Origin: an uncultured Duncaniella sp.
GTDB lineage: Bacteria > Bacteroidota > Bacteroidia > Bacteroidales > Muribaculaceae
Assembly: GCA_910589485.1 (NCBI GenBank)
Contig: CAJUSW010000001.1
Location: 62,001-126,000, forward strand
Direction of reading: 5' to 3'
Length of the DNA stretch: 64,000 nucleotides
Numbering within the stretch: position 1 is the stretch's first letter; every line of letters begins with the position of its first letter. Below the pieces are notes generated by a model. The model worked only from the letters and a program-made list of their open reading frames with translations. It ran no database searches and had not been told where the DNA came from. The position numbers and the translations under genes are program-made. Of this stretch, positions 16,842-25,454 are shown one piece after another.

Positions 16842-17468
16842 TCAGAGCTTATCATGATTCTTGCGCAGGCGCGAATCGATGTAATCGGTGAGGAGCTGGA
16901 TGGCTACTACATTGCTTCCACCCTGAGGCACGATCAGGTCGGCCGTCTTCTTGGACGGTTCGATATACATTTCGTGCATAGGCTTCAGCACATCGCGGTA
17001 ACGGTCGAGAACCATCTGGGGTGTGCGTCCGCGCTCCACGCAATCGCGCGCTATCACCCTTATGAGCCTCTCGTCGGCCTCGGCATCCACAAACACCTTC
17101 ACGTCGAGAAGATCACGGAGCACAGGATCGGTCAGCACAAGTATCCCCTCCACAATCACCACTTCACGCGGACTCACAGTCACCGTCTCGGGCTGGCGGG
17201 TGCATGTGAGATAGGAATAGGTGGGCATCTCGATGGTCTCGCCACGCTTCAGGGCCTTGATATGGCCAACGAGCAGAGGCCAGTCAAACGCCGCCGGCTC
17301 ATCGAAATTGATCTTACTCCTCATCTCCACCGGCACATGGCTCGAATCCTTATAATAAGAATCCTGCGGGAGAATTGCCACCTCCCCTTCGGGAAGCGAA
17401 TTGATTATTTTTTTCACCACGGTGGTCTTGCCTGAACCGGTGCCACCGGCTATGCCTATTACTAACAT
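16842..17468 (-). CDS. udk: Uridine kinase
   Basis: A 208-residue pyrimidine-salvage kinase that phosphorylates uridine and cytidine. The P-loop GIAGGTGSGKTTVVKKI is at the N-terminus. PQDSYYKDSSH, NFDEPAAFDWPLL and VIVEGILVL are family signatures around the nucleoside pocket, and ERLIRVIARDCVERGR forms the lid. Length is standard. It is transcribed first with lptB behind it and diverges from rho. Confidence 0.95.
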   Translation of the reverse strand: MLVIGIAGGTGSGKTTVVKKIINSLPEGEVAILPQDSYYKDSSHVPVEMRSKINFDEPAAFDWPLLVGHIKALKRGETIEMPTYSYLTCTRQPETVTVSPREVVIVEGILVLTDPVLRDLLDVKVFVDAEADERLIRVIARDCVERGRTPQMVLDRYRDVLKPMHEMYIEPSKKTADLIVPQGGSNVVAIQLLTDYIDSRLRKNHDKL

Positions 17469-17489
17469 GATTCAGCTCGGATTTTTATG

Positions 17490-17497
17490 CAAAGATA
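17490..17497 (-). promoter_or_regulatory. -7 box of udk-lptB
   Basis: TATCTTTG followed by C on the minus strand; start near 17486, leaving about an 18-base leader. The -33 region is only T-rich. Confidence 0.55.
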
Positions 17498-17548
17498 CAT
17501 TTCGGCGGCCGATTACTAAAATTTAATGGCCAACTTTTTCAAAAAATA

Positions 17549-17580
17549 TTTGTTAGTAATTAAAAATCATTGTAACTTTG
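17549..17580 (+). promoter_or_regulatory. Promoter of rho
   Basis: TTTG (17549-17552), 20 bases and TAACTTTG (17573-17580, followed by C) give a full consensus match. The start would be near 17585. This leaves a leader of about 280 bases before the rho ATG with no reading frame I can support, so it is probably regulatory. Confidence 0.8.
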
Positions 17581-17868
17581 CATTGATGATTATTTCATTA
17601 TCAAGTCTATTTTAGGAAGTTAATTCACCACTTGATAACTACATCAGCACAGTCGGACGAACAATAGAATCCAATAACGACAGTGCGGCAATATTCCAAC
17701 TCACTGTTTCGGTATTCTTTTTTTAATCACTACAAAACTCATAAGCTGTAATCCGTAAAATGATTCAGTAGACCGTGCGGACCTCCTTAAATCCTCACGG
17801 CCACAACATTCAAGGGTATTTCCCCTCACATAATCACCACGCCCCCAAATTCCCCACATATATATTAT

Positions 17869-20139
17869 ATGTATAATTTTGACGAACTAAACAAGATGGA
17901 CAATGAGCGACTGCAAGAAGCCGCCAATGCCATCGGCATAAAGAAAATCAATCTCGAAGATAAAGAGGGTCTCGTATATGAGATTCTCGAAAAACAGGCA
18001 CGTGACCATGCCGCCACGGCCTCAGCCAACTCTCAGGGTCAGGACAAACCGCGCAGGCAGAAAAAAGAACCCAAGGAGCCGGCCGGCGAACGCAAGCAAC
18101 GCCGCAAAAAAGCCTCGGCGAACGCTGAGGAGGAATCTGCCCAGAACGATAACCAGCCTCTGACTCCGGCCGACGACACTTCAGCCGGAACCCCATCAAA
18201 GAACGAGGCCGAAAATATAAATGCCGACGCAAATGCCGAAGGGGCTGCAGCAGCTCCAAAGCGTCGCGGACGCAAGCCTAAAAACAATCAGCCAGCGCCC
18301 GAGGCTCAGGCCGAAGCATCTGCCGATATGGCTCCCGCCGACTCCAACGAGCCCGCGCAGACCGTTCAGCAGGCTGAATCAATGGCCATTGCCGGTCCTG
18401 ATGCCGACTCGGCCGAAATGCCCGAAGGCGAGAACCGCCCCAAGAAAAAGCGTGGCCGTCCGTCACGTCAGGAGCGTGAGGAGCGCGACAGCTTCCTTGC
18501 CAAACAGCAGACAGCCCAGCAGGCCGATGCCTCCGCTTCCCCCGAGGCTAACGGAACGATGATGGCCAACCCCTCGACTCCCCTGCTCCCCGCTGCTCCC
18601 ATGGAAAATGCGGGAAACAATGCCAACGATGGATACGCGCCCGAGAATGTCAACCGTGACAACAACGAGCATCCTCATCGCGGAGTATTCATCCGCCCGG
18701 GTGCGCCTGTCGACAATTTCGACCAGGCTCCCGCCGAAGGCGACGAGCCCCAGCAGTTCGTTCACCGCGATTTCCGCCCCAAGGATTCCTCATTCGGCTC
18801 ATTCTTCCCCCGCTCAGCCGGAAAGACCTTCGCCCCCCGCTCACCCCAGGAAAAGGAGCAGGCAGCCAAGGCAGCCGCTACCGCCCCCATCGTGATCGGC
18901 GAGCCCGGAATGGAAAAGGCTCAGCCTCAGCAGGGCAATAAGAAGAATAAGAAAAACCGCAACAAGAATTTCGACGCGAACGCCGAGGAGAAAGCCCGTT
19001 ATCAGCAGGCACAGTACAATTTCGATGACATCATCGTGGCATCGGGCGTACTCGAAATCGAGCCTCAGGGTCATGGATTCCTCCGCTCAAGCGACTATAA
19101 TTATCTGGCCTCGCCCGACGATGTGCTCGTGACCCAGCAGCAGATCAAGCAGTACTGCCTGCGTCCCGGCGACGTGGTGGAAGCAAATGTGCGTCCGCCC
19201 AAGGCCGATGAAAAATATTTCCCCCTCACTAAGGTGATCTCGATCAACGGCCGTACCCCCGATTTCATCCGCGACCGAGTATCCTTCGAGCATCTCACCC
19301 CGCTTTTCCCCGATGAGAAATTTGACCTCACCTCGGGCCGCAGCAGCAATCTGTCGACCCGCGTTGTCGACATGTTCTCGCCCATCGGTAAGGGTCAGCG
19401 CGGACTCATCGTGGCTCCTCCCAAGACCGGCAAGACCATCCTGCTCAAGGATATAGCCAACGCCATCGCCGAGAATCATCCCGAGACCTACATCATGATC
19501 CTGCTCATCGACGAGCGCCCCGAGGAGGTGACCGACATGAGCCGCAGCGTCAACGCCGAGGTGATAGCATCGACATTCGATGAACCCGCCGACCGCCACG
19601 TGCGCATAGCACAGATAGTACTCGAGAAAGCCAAACGCATGGTGGAATGTGGACACGACGTGGTGATACTCCTCGACTCGATCACCCGTCTGGCACGTGC
19701 CTACAACACTTGCGCACCCGCATCGGGCAAGATCCTCTCGGGTGGTGTCGACGCCAATGCGCTCCAGAAACCCAAGCGTTTCTTCGGTGCGGCCCGTAAC
19801 ATCGAAGGGGGCGGATCGCTCACCATCATAGCCACAGCCCTCACCGAGACCAGCTCCAAGATGGACGAGGTGATTTTCGAGGAATTCAAGGGTACAGGCA
19901 ACATGGAGCTCCAGCTTGACCGCAAACTTTCCAACAAGCGCATATTCCCCGCTGTCGACATCATGGCTTCGAGCACCCGTCGCGACGATCTCCTTCTGCG
20001 CAACGAAACCCTCAACCGCATGTGGATTCTCCGCCGCTTCCTGAGCGACCGCAATTCCATCGAGGCTATGGAATTCATCAAGGACCGCATGGAGCGCACC
20101 TCCGACAACGAGGAACTCCTCCGCACCATGGGCGACTGA
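17869..20139 (+). CDS. rho: Transcription termination factor Rho with a long disordered insert
   Basis: A 756-residue hexameric RNA helicase that ends transcription. Residues 1-45 are the helical Rho N-domain (LNKMDNERLQEAANAIGIK). About 46-375 is a low-complexity insert rich in Ala, Pro, Asn, Glu, Lys and Arg with repeated basic patches (KRRGRKPK, KKKRGRPSRQ, KKNKKNRNKNF). The cold-shock RNA-binding fold follows (ASGVLEIEPQGHGFLRS). The ATPase core has APPKTGKTILL, VVILLDSITRLARAYN and GGGSLTIIATALTETSSKMD. E. coli Rho is about 420 residues; the extra length is all in the insert. In Bacteroides a comparable insert is reported to drive Rho phase separation and gut fitness. The start is the only ATG fitting the N-domain. 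Confidence 0.97.
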   Translation: MYNFDELNKMDNERLQEAANAIGIKKINLEDKEGLVYEILEKQARDHAATASANSQGQDKPRRQKKEPKEPAGERKQRRKKASANAEEESAQNDNQPLTPADDTSAGTPSKNEAENINADANAEGAAAAPKRRGRKPKNNQPAPEAQAEASADMAPADSNEPAQTVQQAESMAIAGPDADSAEMPEGENRPKKKRGRPSRQEREERDSFLAKQQTAQQADASASPEANGTMMANPSTPLLPAAPMENAGNNANDGYAPENVNRDNNEHPHRGVFIRPGAPVDNFDQAPAEGDEPQQFVHRDFRPKDSSFGSFFPRSAGKTFAPRSPQEKEQAAKAAATAPIVIGEPGMEKAQPQQGNKKNKKNRNKNFDANAEEKARYQQAQYNFDDIIVASGVLEIEPQGHGFLRSSDYNYLASPDDVLVTQQQIKQYCLRPGDVVEANVRPPKADEKYFPLTKVISINGRTPDFIRDRVSFEHLTPLFPDEKFDLTSGRSSNLSTRVVDMFSPIGKGQRGLIVAPPKTGKTILLKDIANAIAENHPETYIMILLIDERPEEVTDMSRSVNAEVIASTFDEPADRHVRIAQIVLEKAKRMVECGHDVVILLDSITRLARAYNTCAPASGKILSGGVDANALQKPKRFFGAARNIEGGGSLTIIATALTETSSKMDEVIFEEFKGTGNMELQLDRKLSNKRIFPAVDIMASSTRRDDLLLRNETLNRMWILRRFLSDRNSIEAMEFIKDRMERTSDNEELLRTMGD

Positions 20140-20166
20140 TCCATTCTATCGGAAACATAAAAAAGA

Positions 20167-20210
20167 TCAGCAATCAGTGATTTATGGAAATTGTAATCAC
20201 TGATTGCTGA
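20167..20210. terminator. Terminator of rho, bidirectional
   Basis: A 16-bp stem (TCAGCAATCAGTGATT with its complement) is flanked by an A run on the left and CTTTTT on the right. It can terminate both rho and the convergent transporter gene. Confidence 0.9.
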
Positions 20211-20237
20211 CTTTTTATACAACTTATTGCTATCAGG

Positions 20238-21221
20238 CTACTTGTTGATCCTTTTCTTATATAGCTGATAGGAATTGAATATATTGTGCCACACACTGTA
20301 GAATCCTCCAGCCAGAGCCGTTACAGGCGAAAGGAATGAATATCCGAGCCATATTATGAAAACGGTATTCTTCTGACCCAGAGCCTGTCCGCCCTCGATA
20401 TGCTCGCCATACATGGCACCGATACGCTTGCCGAGGAAAAACTGGAGCAGACAGCACAGGAGCGTCACCACACCTATGCCCAACTCATATATCACCGGCA
20501 CATCGCTGTGCATTATGGCCTTGACAGTCACGGCTATCGCAAGCGACAGCGATACGGCCCACAGATAGAACGGCAGGTCGCGGTAACGGCGCAACGCCTC
20601 TGCGAGCCCTGGCAACCACCTGCGCACCGCCCACGACACCACGAGCGGACATATCAGCAACGGAAACACCTTGCTTATAATCATCACGAACGTGGGGAGG
20701 AATGTCAACCCCTCGTGAGGATGAGCGATAGGGAGCAGGGCCGGGGCTGTCACCGCTATGGCTATATTTATGATTATTGTATAAGTGGTGATGTCGGCCG
20801 GATTACCGTCCAGTTTCCTTGTCACCACCGCAGCAGCCGTAGCCGTGGGGCACAGCAGGCACAGCATTGCACTCTCAATGATGATGCGCCACGGCGAATC
20901 GGCAATCCACGTCAGCAATAGTGCTATCGCTACGAATAGTGTAACCTGTATCAATGTGTGCCACAGATGCCAACGTCTCAGGTGAAGGTCGTGGGGACCT
21001 ATGGAGAGAAACGTCAGGAACAGCATGGCGAATATCAAGGCCGGCTGTATGAACGCCACGGCCTTGTTGGCAAACTCATGTGTGGAATCGAGCCACGGGA
21101 TATTGACGTAAACGAAATACGCCACAATGCCCGTGAGGATTGCCAGCGGAAGCGTCCAGTTCTTGGCAAAAGCCATCATCCGGGAGACTCCCGCCGATTC
21201 AGTGGATAAATGATAGTGCAT
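20238..21221 (-). CDS. BASS-type (bile acid:sodium symporter family) membrane transporter
   Basis: A 327-residue inner-membrane protein with about nine or ten hydrophobic helices. PTATAAAVVTRKLDGNPADITTYTI and the later GQKNTVFIIWLGYSFLSPVTALAGGFY resemble the two unwound crossover segments of the BASS/arsenite-permease fold, where sodium and substrate bind. Substrates of the family include bile acids, keto acids and pantoate, and none can be chosen here. The first ATG gives a 15-residue polar leader; an alternative start at the Met-Met before AFAKNWTLPLA (about 21179) would begin close to the first helix. It is a single gene sharing a terminator with rho. Confidence 0.75.
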   Translation of the reverse strand: MHYHLSTESAGVSRMMAFAKNWTLPLAILTGIVAYFVYVNIPWLDSTHEFANKAVAFIQPALIFAMLFLTFLSIGPHDLHLRRWHLWHTLIQVTLFVAIALLLTWIADSPWRIIIESAMLCLLCPTATAAAVVTRKLDGNPADITTYTIIINIAIAVTAPALLPIAHPHEGLTFLPTFVMIISKVFPLLICPLVVSWAVRRWLPGLAEALRRYRDLPFYLWAVSLSLAIAVTVKAIMHSDVPVIYELGIGVVTLLCCLLQFFLGKRIGAMYGEHIEGGQALGQKNTVFIIWLGYSFLSPVTALAGGFYSVWHNIFNSYQLYKKRINK

Positions 21222-21381
21222 GACTATGATAATAACTCTCTTTTCGCAAGACCATCATCGGTTTTGCGGGCACAAAGTTACTGCTAAAAATCAAAAGTCA
21301 TCCATTTTTTAACATTCTATCGCACTGTTTGGACCACATCGAGAGTGGGGGGATGGCATGCGCCCCCACTCCAATGGCCCG

Positions 21382-24336
21382 TCACTTCTTGAGCTTAGGC
21401 ATGATATTGAGTCGGTACTGGACTGTGGCCATCACATATCGTGGCAGAGTGTTGACAAACGAGACCGTGCGCCCCGTGGCCGATACGGAATAGGATACAT
21501 TTGACAACTGATGCAACAGGTCATAGCCATTGACCTTTATCACCCACTTGCCACCTCGGGGAGTATAGCTTATCCCTGCGTTCCACACAGCATCGGTCGT
21601 ATCGAGCTCCTTCGAGCCATATCCGCGACGGGTGTACAACGAGAAATTGGTATTGATCTCAAATCCGGCCGGAAGACTGAAATTTCCCGATAGGCTGAAT
21701 TGTGTATGCAGAGCATCTATATCGTCGGCTCCCTCTCGGCTGGTACGGCGGTTGGATATGTCGAACCCCACACTTATATATTGCCTATATTTTGTACCGC
21801 AATAATAAGTGCCATCCACCCCTTGGGAAATTGCAATGGTATTTGCCGAAGTCAATGTCGGATCGGCACCATCAGTGCCGATCATATCCACGCTATGATC
21901 TTTCCGTACACTTGTATTGGATGAGATTCCGAAACGGGCGTCGCGGCCAAACGATACATGCATATTGTTCATCATATCGTAACTGTAGTTGCCGTCCACG
22001 TTATAATACCGTGAGCGCCTTATACCAGTCTCTTTATCATAAGTGTAACCGTTCACAATATTGTTGTAGATGGATCTATAGCTTACACGTAAACTATTAT
22101 ACATGATTCCTGGAGGATTTATAGTCCACGACAGTCCATGATTCATTGATCGGGATCCCTTAAGGTTGGGATTTCCCTCACTTATATACAGCGGGTTGGC
22201 ATCATCAACCACGTCGACCAGAGACATCAGCTCGGGCAACCGAGTATCCATACCAAACGTATAACTGAACTCGTTAGTGGTACTGTTCTGTTCTCTTCGA
22301 TTTCCATGGGTGTACTCTATGTTCAACCCCATGTATGACATGGACAACTCCGTTGATTTCTTGTTTATCCTGTATGTGTGATTATTCTTCCAATAATTGA
22401 GATGACGGTTTCGAAAACTTATATCGGGAGATAAATTGACCCGTAAAGTATTCCGTTCATCATACTTCCACATATAGTTGATCTTAGGGCTGATCTCATG
22501 TGTCGTATTCCAACGACGTGAGATGCTACTGTTTGACGGATCAAAGGCGTCCATGTAATCAGGAGGCAACGTGCCGTAAACACCCATATCTGCAAGATTC
22601 TGGAGCGCATACATCAGCGATGTGCTTTCACTCCGGCTGAACGTAAATGAGTATCCAAAATCAATACTCAGATTCTTGAATTTGGCCATGTATCCGATTG
22701 AACCATCCAGAGTGAGACTTCTCACCGGAGAATTGTCGGTGTACTGCCGGCGCTTGTCATCCTTGGTAGGATCGGTTCCATAATTGATCAGATAGTCGGT
22801 CCACCCATGTCCCTTGCTATAATTGGTAATCCCGCTCATCGACATCCTGAGTATATCGGAAGTTCCGGGCACCTTATACATAGTAGTCGCAGTGGCGCGC
22901 CCGTTGGCCGAATTGTTTCGTGAATCATTTCTATTGATCGACCTGTTGATCAGCGCGCTCAAGCCCTGATCCGTAGGATCGGTATATATTGTCTGCAACA
23001 CATCAAGGATATTCTCGGCCTGCTCCTCATTAAAACTTGCGGATGCACTTGTAGAAGACGATTTATTATGGGAATACCCGCCATAGATATCTCCGGAGAG
23101 ATTGACCCGACCGAGGTCAAGCATCGCCCTATGGCTGGTGCTCATGTCAAAACTCCGTTGTGAACTCTCACTCCGTGAATAATCATAAGTATCGCCCGAT
23201 TCAAAAAAGTTGGTAAGGTTGGTGGTGGTGATCTGGGCGGTATTATTATCCCGGTACGTAAAACTTCCGTTAAAACTATTATTTACGCCGTTTGGGTCAT
23301 GATTATAATTCAACCCCACAGTGCGATAACGGGATTTTGCCGGCGCACCACTATTCATAAATCCCCCGCCATACTCGCTCGGGGTTGATATGTCACCGGT
23401 ATTATTTATATTGCCCACAAGCGACAGTCGGGTGGAACTATTGAACCATGAGGCGAACACGCGACCCATGTAACGGTCCTCAGTGCCCAATCCCCCCTCC
23501 AGATTGGCTATCCATCCTATGCAGTATTCCTTCTTCAACTTCACATTCATAGTCAGATGCTTGGGCGCGAGCGAATCGCCCACCCATTTCTCAAGAGCGG
23601 TCTGTCCCTTGTACACCTCCACATCCTTCACCGTATAGGCACCGATATTCTCGAGCATCAGCTTATTATCGCCATCGAAAAAGTGCTTTCCGTTGAGCAA
23701 CAGCGTCTCCACATATTCTCCATTGACCATGATACGTCCGTCATTCTCGAGCTTGACACCCGGCAACTGGCGTATCAGGGCATCGAGCATCGACCCCTCC
23801 GAAAGCTGAAACGCATCGGCATTGTACACAAGCGTGTCGCCACGGTGATAGAACTTCACCTTGGAAGCCACCACCTGTACCTCACCCAACTTGTGAGGCT
23901 CTCGCTCAAGCATGATGAGAGGCATCTCCTTGATCATCTCGCGCTTTCCCAGTTTCTCCATCTTGTAGACCACAGTCTGAGTGGTATATCCCGGAGCGCC
24001 AACCTCAAACACATACGTGGAATCTTTGCGTGACGTCAGGAAACTGAATTTCCATCTCATATTGTTGGATCTAATACTATGCGAATAATCGGGCTCCATT
24101 CTTATCGTATCACATGTATTCCCATTTCCATCTATAGGAAGTATAAATGCTCTATAAAGATCATTCTTACCAAGCGACTCTACCACGCGCCCTTTAATCT
24201 GGAGACTATCCCTGGGGATATAATCGGCCGGATTGTCAGCTCTCATTCCATTTATATAAACTATCTGGGCAGAGGCTACGGACGATAATAGGATTACCGT
24301 GATCAACGTAATGAATAATCTGAGGTGACGTGACAT
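21382..24336 (-). CDS. TonB-dependent-receptor-like outer-membrane beta-barrel protein
   Basis: A 984-residue outer-membrane protein with signal peptide MSRHLRLFITLITVILLSSVASA. Residues about 45-150 form a carboxypeptidase-regulatory-like Ig domain. A plug-like region follows (FYHRGDTLVYNADAF, DALIRQLPGVKLENDGRIMVNG, VKDVEVYKGQTA). The rest is alternating strand ending in the barrel closure MATVQYRLNIMPKL. This matches the outer-membrane beta-barrel family common in Bacteroidales rather than SusC: the SusC plug signature is absent and no SusD partner is adjacent. The ligand is unknown. It stands alone with its own full promoter. Confidence 0.85.
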   Translation of the reverse strand: MSRHLRLFITLITVILLSSVASAQIVYINGMRADNPADYIPRDSLQIKGRVVESLGKNDLYRAFILPIDGNGNTCDTIRMEPDYSHSIRSNNMRWKFSFLTSRKDSTYVFEVGAPGYTTQTVVYKMEKLGKREMIKEMPLIMLEREPHKLGEVQVVASKVKFYHRGDTLVYNADAFQLSEGSMLDALIRQLPGVKLENDGRIMVNGEYVETLLLNGKHFFDGDNKLMLENIGAYTVKDVEVYKGQTALEKWVGDSLAPKHLTMNVKLKKEYCIGWIANLEGGLGTEDRYMGRVFASWFNSSTRLSLVGNINNTGDISTPSEYGGGFMNSGAPAKSRYRTVGLNYNHDPNGVNNSFNGSFTYRDNNTAQITTTNLTNFFESGDTYDYSRSESSQRSFDMSTSHRAMLDLGRVNLSGDIYGGYSHNKSSSTSASASFNEEQAENILDVLQTIYTDPTDQGLSALINRSINRNDSRNNSANGRATATTMYKVPGTSDILRMSMSGITNYSKGHGWTDYLINYGTDPTKDDKRRQYTDNSPVRSLTLDGSIGYMAKFKNLSIDFGYSFTFSRSESTSLMYALQNLADMGVYGTLPPDYMDAFDPSNSSISRRWNTTHEISPKINYMWKYDERNTLRVNLSPDISFRNRHLNYWKNNHTYRINKKSTELSMSYMGLNIEYTHGNRREQNSTTNEFSYTFGMDTRLPELMSLVDVVDDANPLYISEGNPNLKGSRSMNHGLSWTINPPGIMYNSLRVSYRSIYNNIVNGYTYDKETGIRRSRYYNVDGNYSYDMMNNMHVSFGRDARFGISSNTSVRKDHSVDMIGTDGADPTLTSANTIAISQGVDGTYYCGTKYRQYISVGFDISNRRTSREGADDIDALHTQFSLSGNFSLPAGFEINTNFSLYTRRGYGSKELDTTDAVWNAGISYTPRGGKWVIKVNGYDLLHQLSNVSYSVSATGRTVSFVNTLPRYVMATVQYRLNIMPKLKK

Positions 24337-24381
24337 GTGAATTATGGTATAAAAATGCTGTCAGGCATTTGGTTTATGTTG

Positions 24382-24413
24382 CAAAATAATGCAATATTAT
24401 TGACAGATGCAAG
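24382..24413 (-). promoter_or_regulatory. Promoter of the barrel protein gene
   Basis: On the minus strand CTTG (24413-24410), 20 bases and TTATTTTG (24389-24382, followed by C). The start would be near 24378, giving about a 40-base leader. Confidence 0.65.
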
Positions 24414-24621
24414 GAATAAGCGATAAAAATGGATTTATCATGCGTTTGTAAGTATCTGTATTTCAAATAGTTGCGCCCGTATAATCACTACAAGGATTTA
24501 TCATCGTCAAAATAGCTGATTCACAAGCATATACACACCCACTAAACGGGGCATGATTTATGTTAAAATTCGCGCGAGGCATGAAAAGGGAGATAAAGTG
24601 TGAAGCGGGCGATGAAAAAAA

Positions 24622-24656
24622 GCGGAGACTCTTGCTGCCTGAGCAAAAGTCTCCGC
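24622..24656 (-). terminator. Terminator of sdhCAB
   Basis: On the minus strand GCGGAGACT pairs with AGTCTCCGC and is followed by a run of seven U residues. It begins a few bases after the sdhB stop codon. Confidence 0.92.
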
Positions 24657-24661
24657 CGTTT

Positions 24662-25426
24662 TTATTTACTTACTATCGAGCGTAAGGCCTTGATGAACTC
24701 GCGGTTAAGGCGTGCGATGTTGCTGAGCGAAATGTTCTTGGGACATTCAGCGGCACAAGCACCGGTGTTGGTGCAGTTACCGAAACCGAGCTCATCCATC
24801 TTGCTCACCATGGCGCGGGCACGACGGGCGCGCTCAACTTGCCCCTGGGGCAGGAGGGCAAACTGGCTAACCTTGGCGCTGACGAAGAGCATGGCCGAAC
24901 CATTCTTACAAGCAGCCACGCAAGCACCGCAACCGATACAGGTAGCCGAGTCCATTGCGATGTCGGCAACCTCCTTGGAGATGGGGAGCGCGTTGGCATC
25001 CTGGGCACCGCCGCAGTTGAACGATACGTAACCGCCGGCCTGCTGGATCTGGTCGAATGCGTTACGGTTCACCATGAGGTCGCGCACCACGGGGAATGCG
25101 GCCGAGCGCCAGGGCTCGATGGTGATGGTGTCCTCGTTGTTGAACTTACGCATGTGGAGCTGGCAGGTGGTGATGCCCTGAACGGGACCGTGGGGATGTC
25201 CGTTGATATAGAGCGAGCACATACCGCAGATACCCTCGCGGCAGTCGCTGTCAAATACCACAGGCTCCTCGCCCTTCTCCACGAGCTGCTGGTTGAGCAT
25301 GTCGAGCATCTCGAGGAAGCTGCTTCCGGTAGACACGTTCTCTACACGGTAGTTCTTGAACGCCCCCGGTTCTTTCGGGCTACGCTGGCGCCAAATCTTG
25401 AGGTTTACATTTATATTATGTTCCAT
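24662..25426 (-). CDS. sdhB: Succinate dehydrogenase / fumarate reductase iron-sulfur subunit
   Basis: A 254-residue electron-transfer subunit with three iron-sulfur clusters. The [2Fe-2S] ligands are in DCREGICGMCSLY near residue 65 with a further Cys downstream (ITTCQLH). The [4Fe-4S] and [3Fe-4S] ligands lie in CIGCGACVAACKNGSA and CTNTGACAAECPKNIS. This longer type pairs with a one-polypeptide, five-helix cytochrome b. In Bacteroidales the complex mainly runs as fumarate reductase in anaerobic energy metabolism. It is the last gene of the operon, 28 bp after sdhA. Confidence 0.95.
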   Translation of the reverse strand: MEHNINVNLKIWRQRSPKEPGAFKNYRVENVSTGSSFLEMLDMLNQQLVEKGEEPVVFDSDCREGICGMCSLYINGHPHGPVQGITTCQLHMRKFNNEDTITIEPWRSAAFPVVRDLMVNRNAFDQIQQAGGYVSFNCGGAQDANALPISKEVADIAMDSATCIGCGACVAACKNGSAMLFVSAKVSQFALLPQGQVERARRARAMVSKMDELGFGNCTNTGACAAECPKNISLSNIARLNREFIKALRSIVSK

Positions 25427-25454
25427 TTTGCTTCAGATAAAATCGGGGGATTGT

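Larger units (their letters stand above)
24337..24661. other. Intergenic region between barrel protein and sdhB
   Basis: It holds the promoter of the barrel protein gene on the left and the sdh operon terminator on the right. The 200 bases between are AT-rich and show no gene or RNA I can support. Confidence 0.5.
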
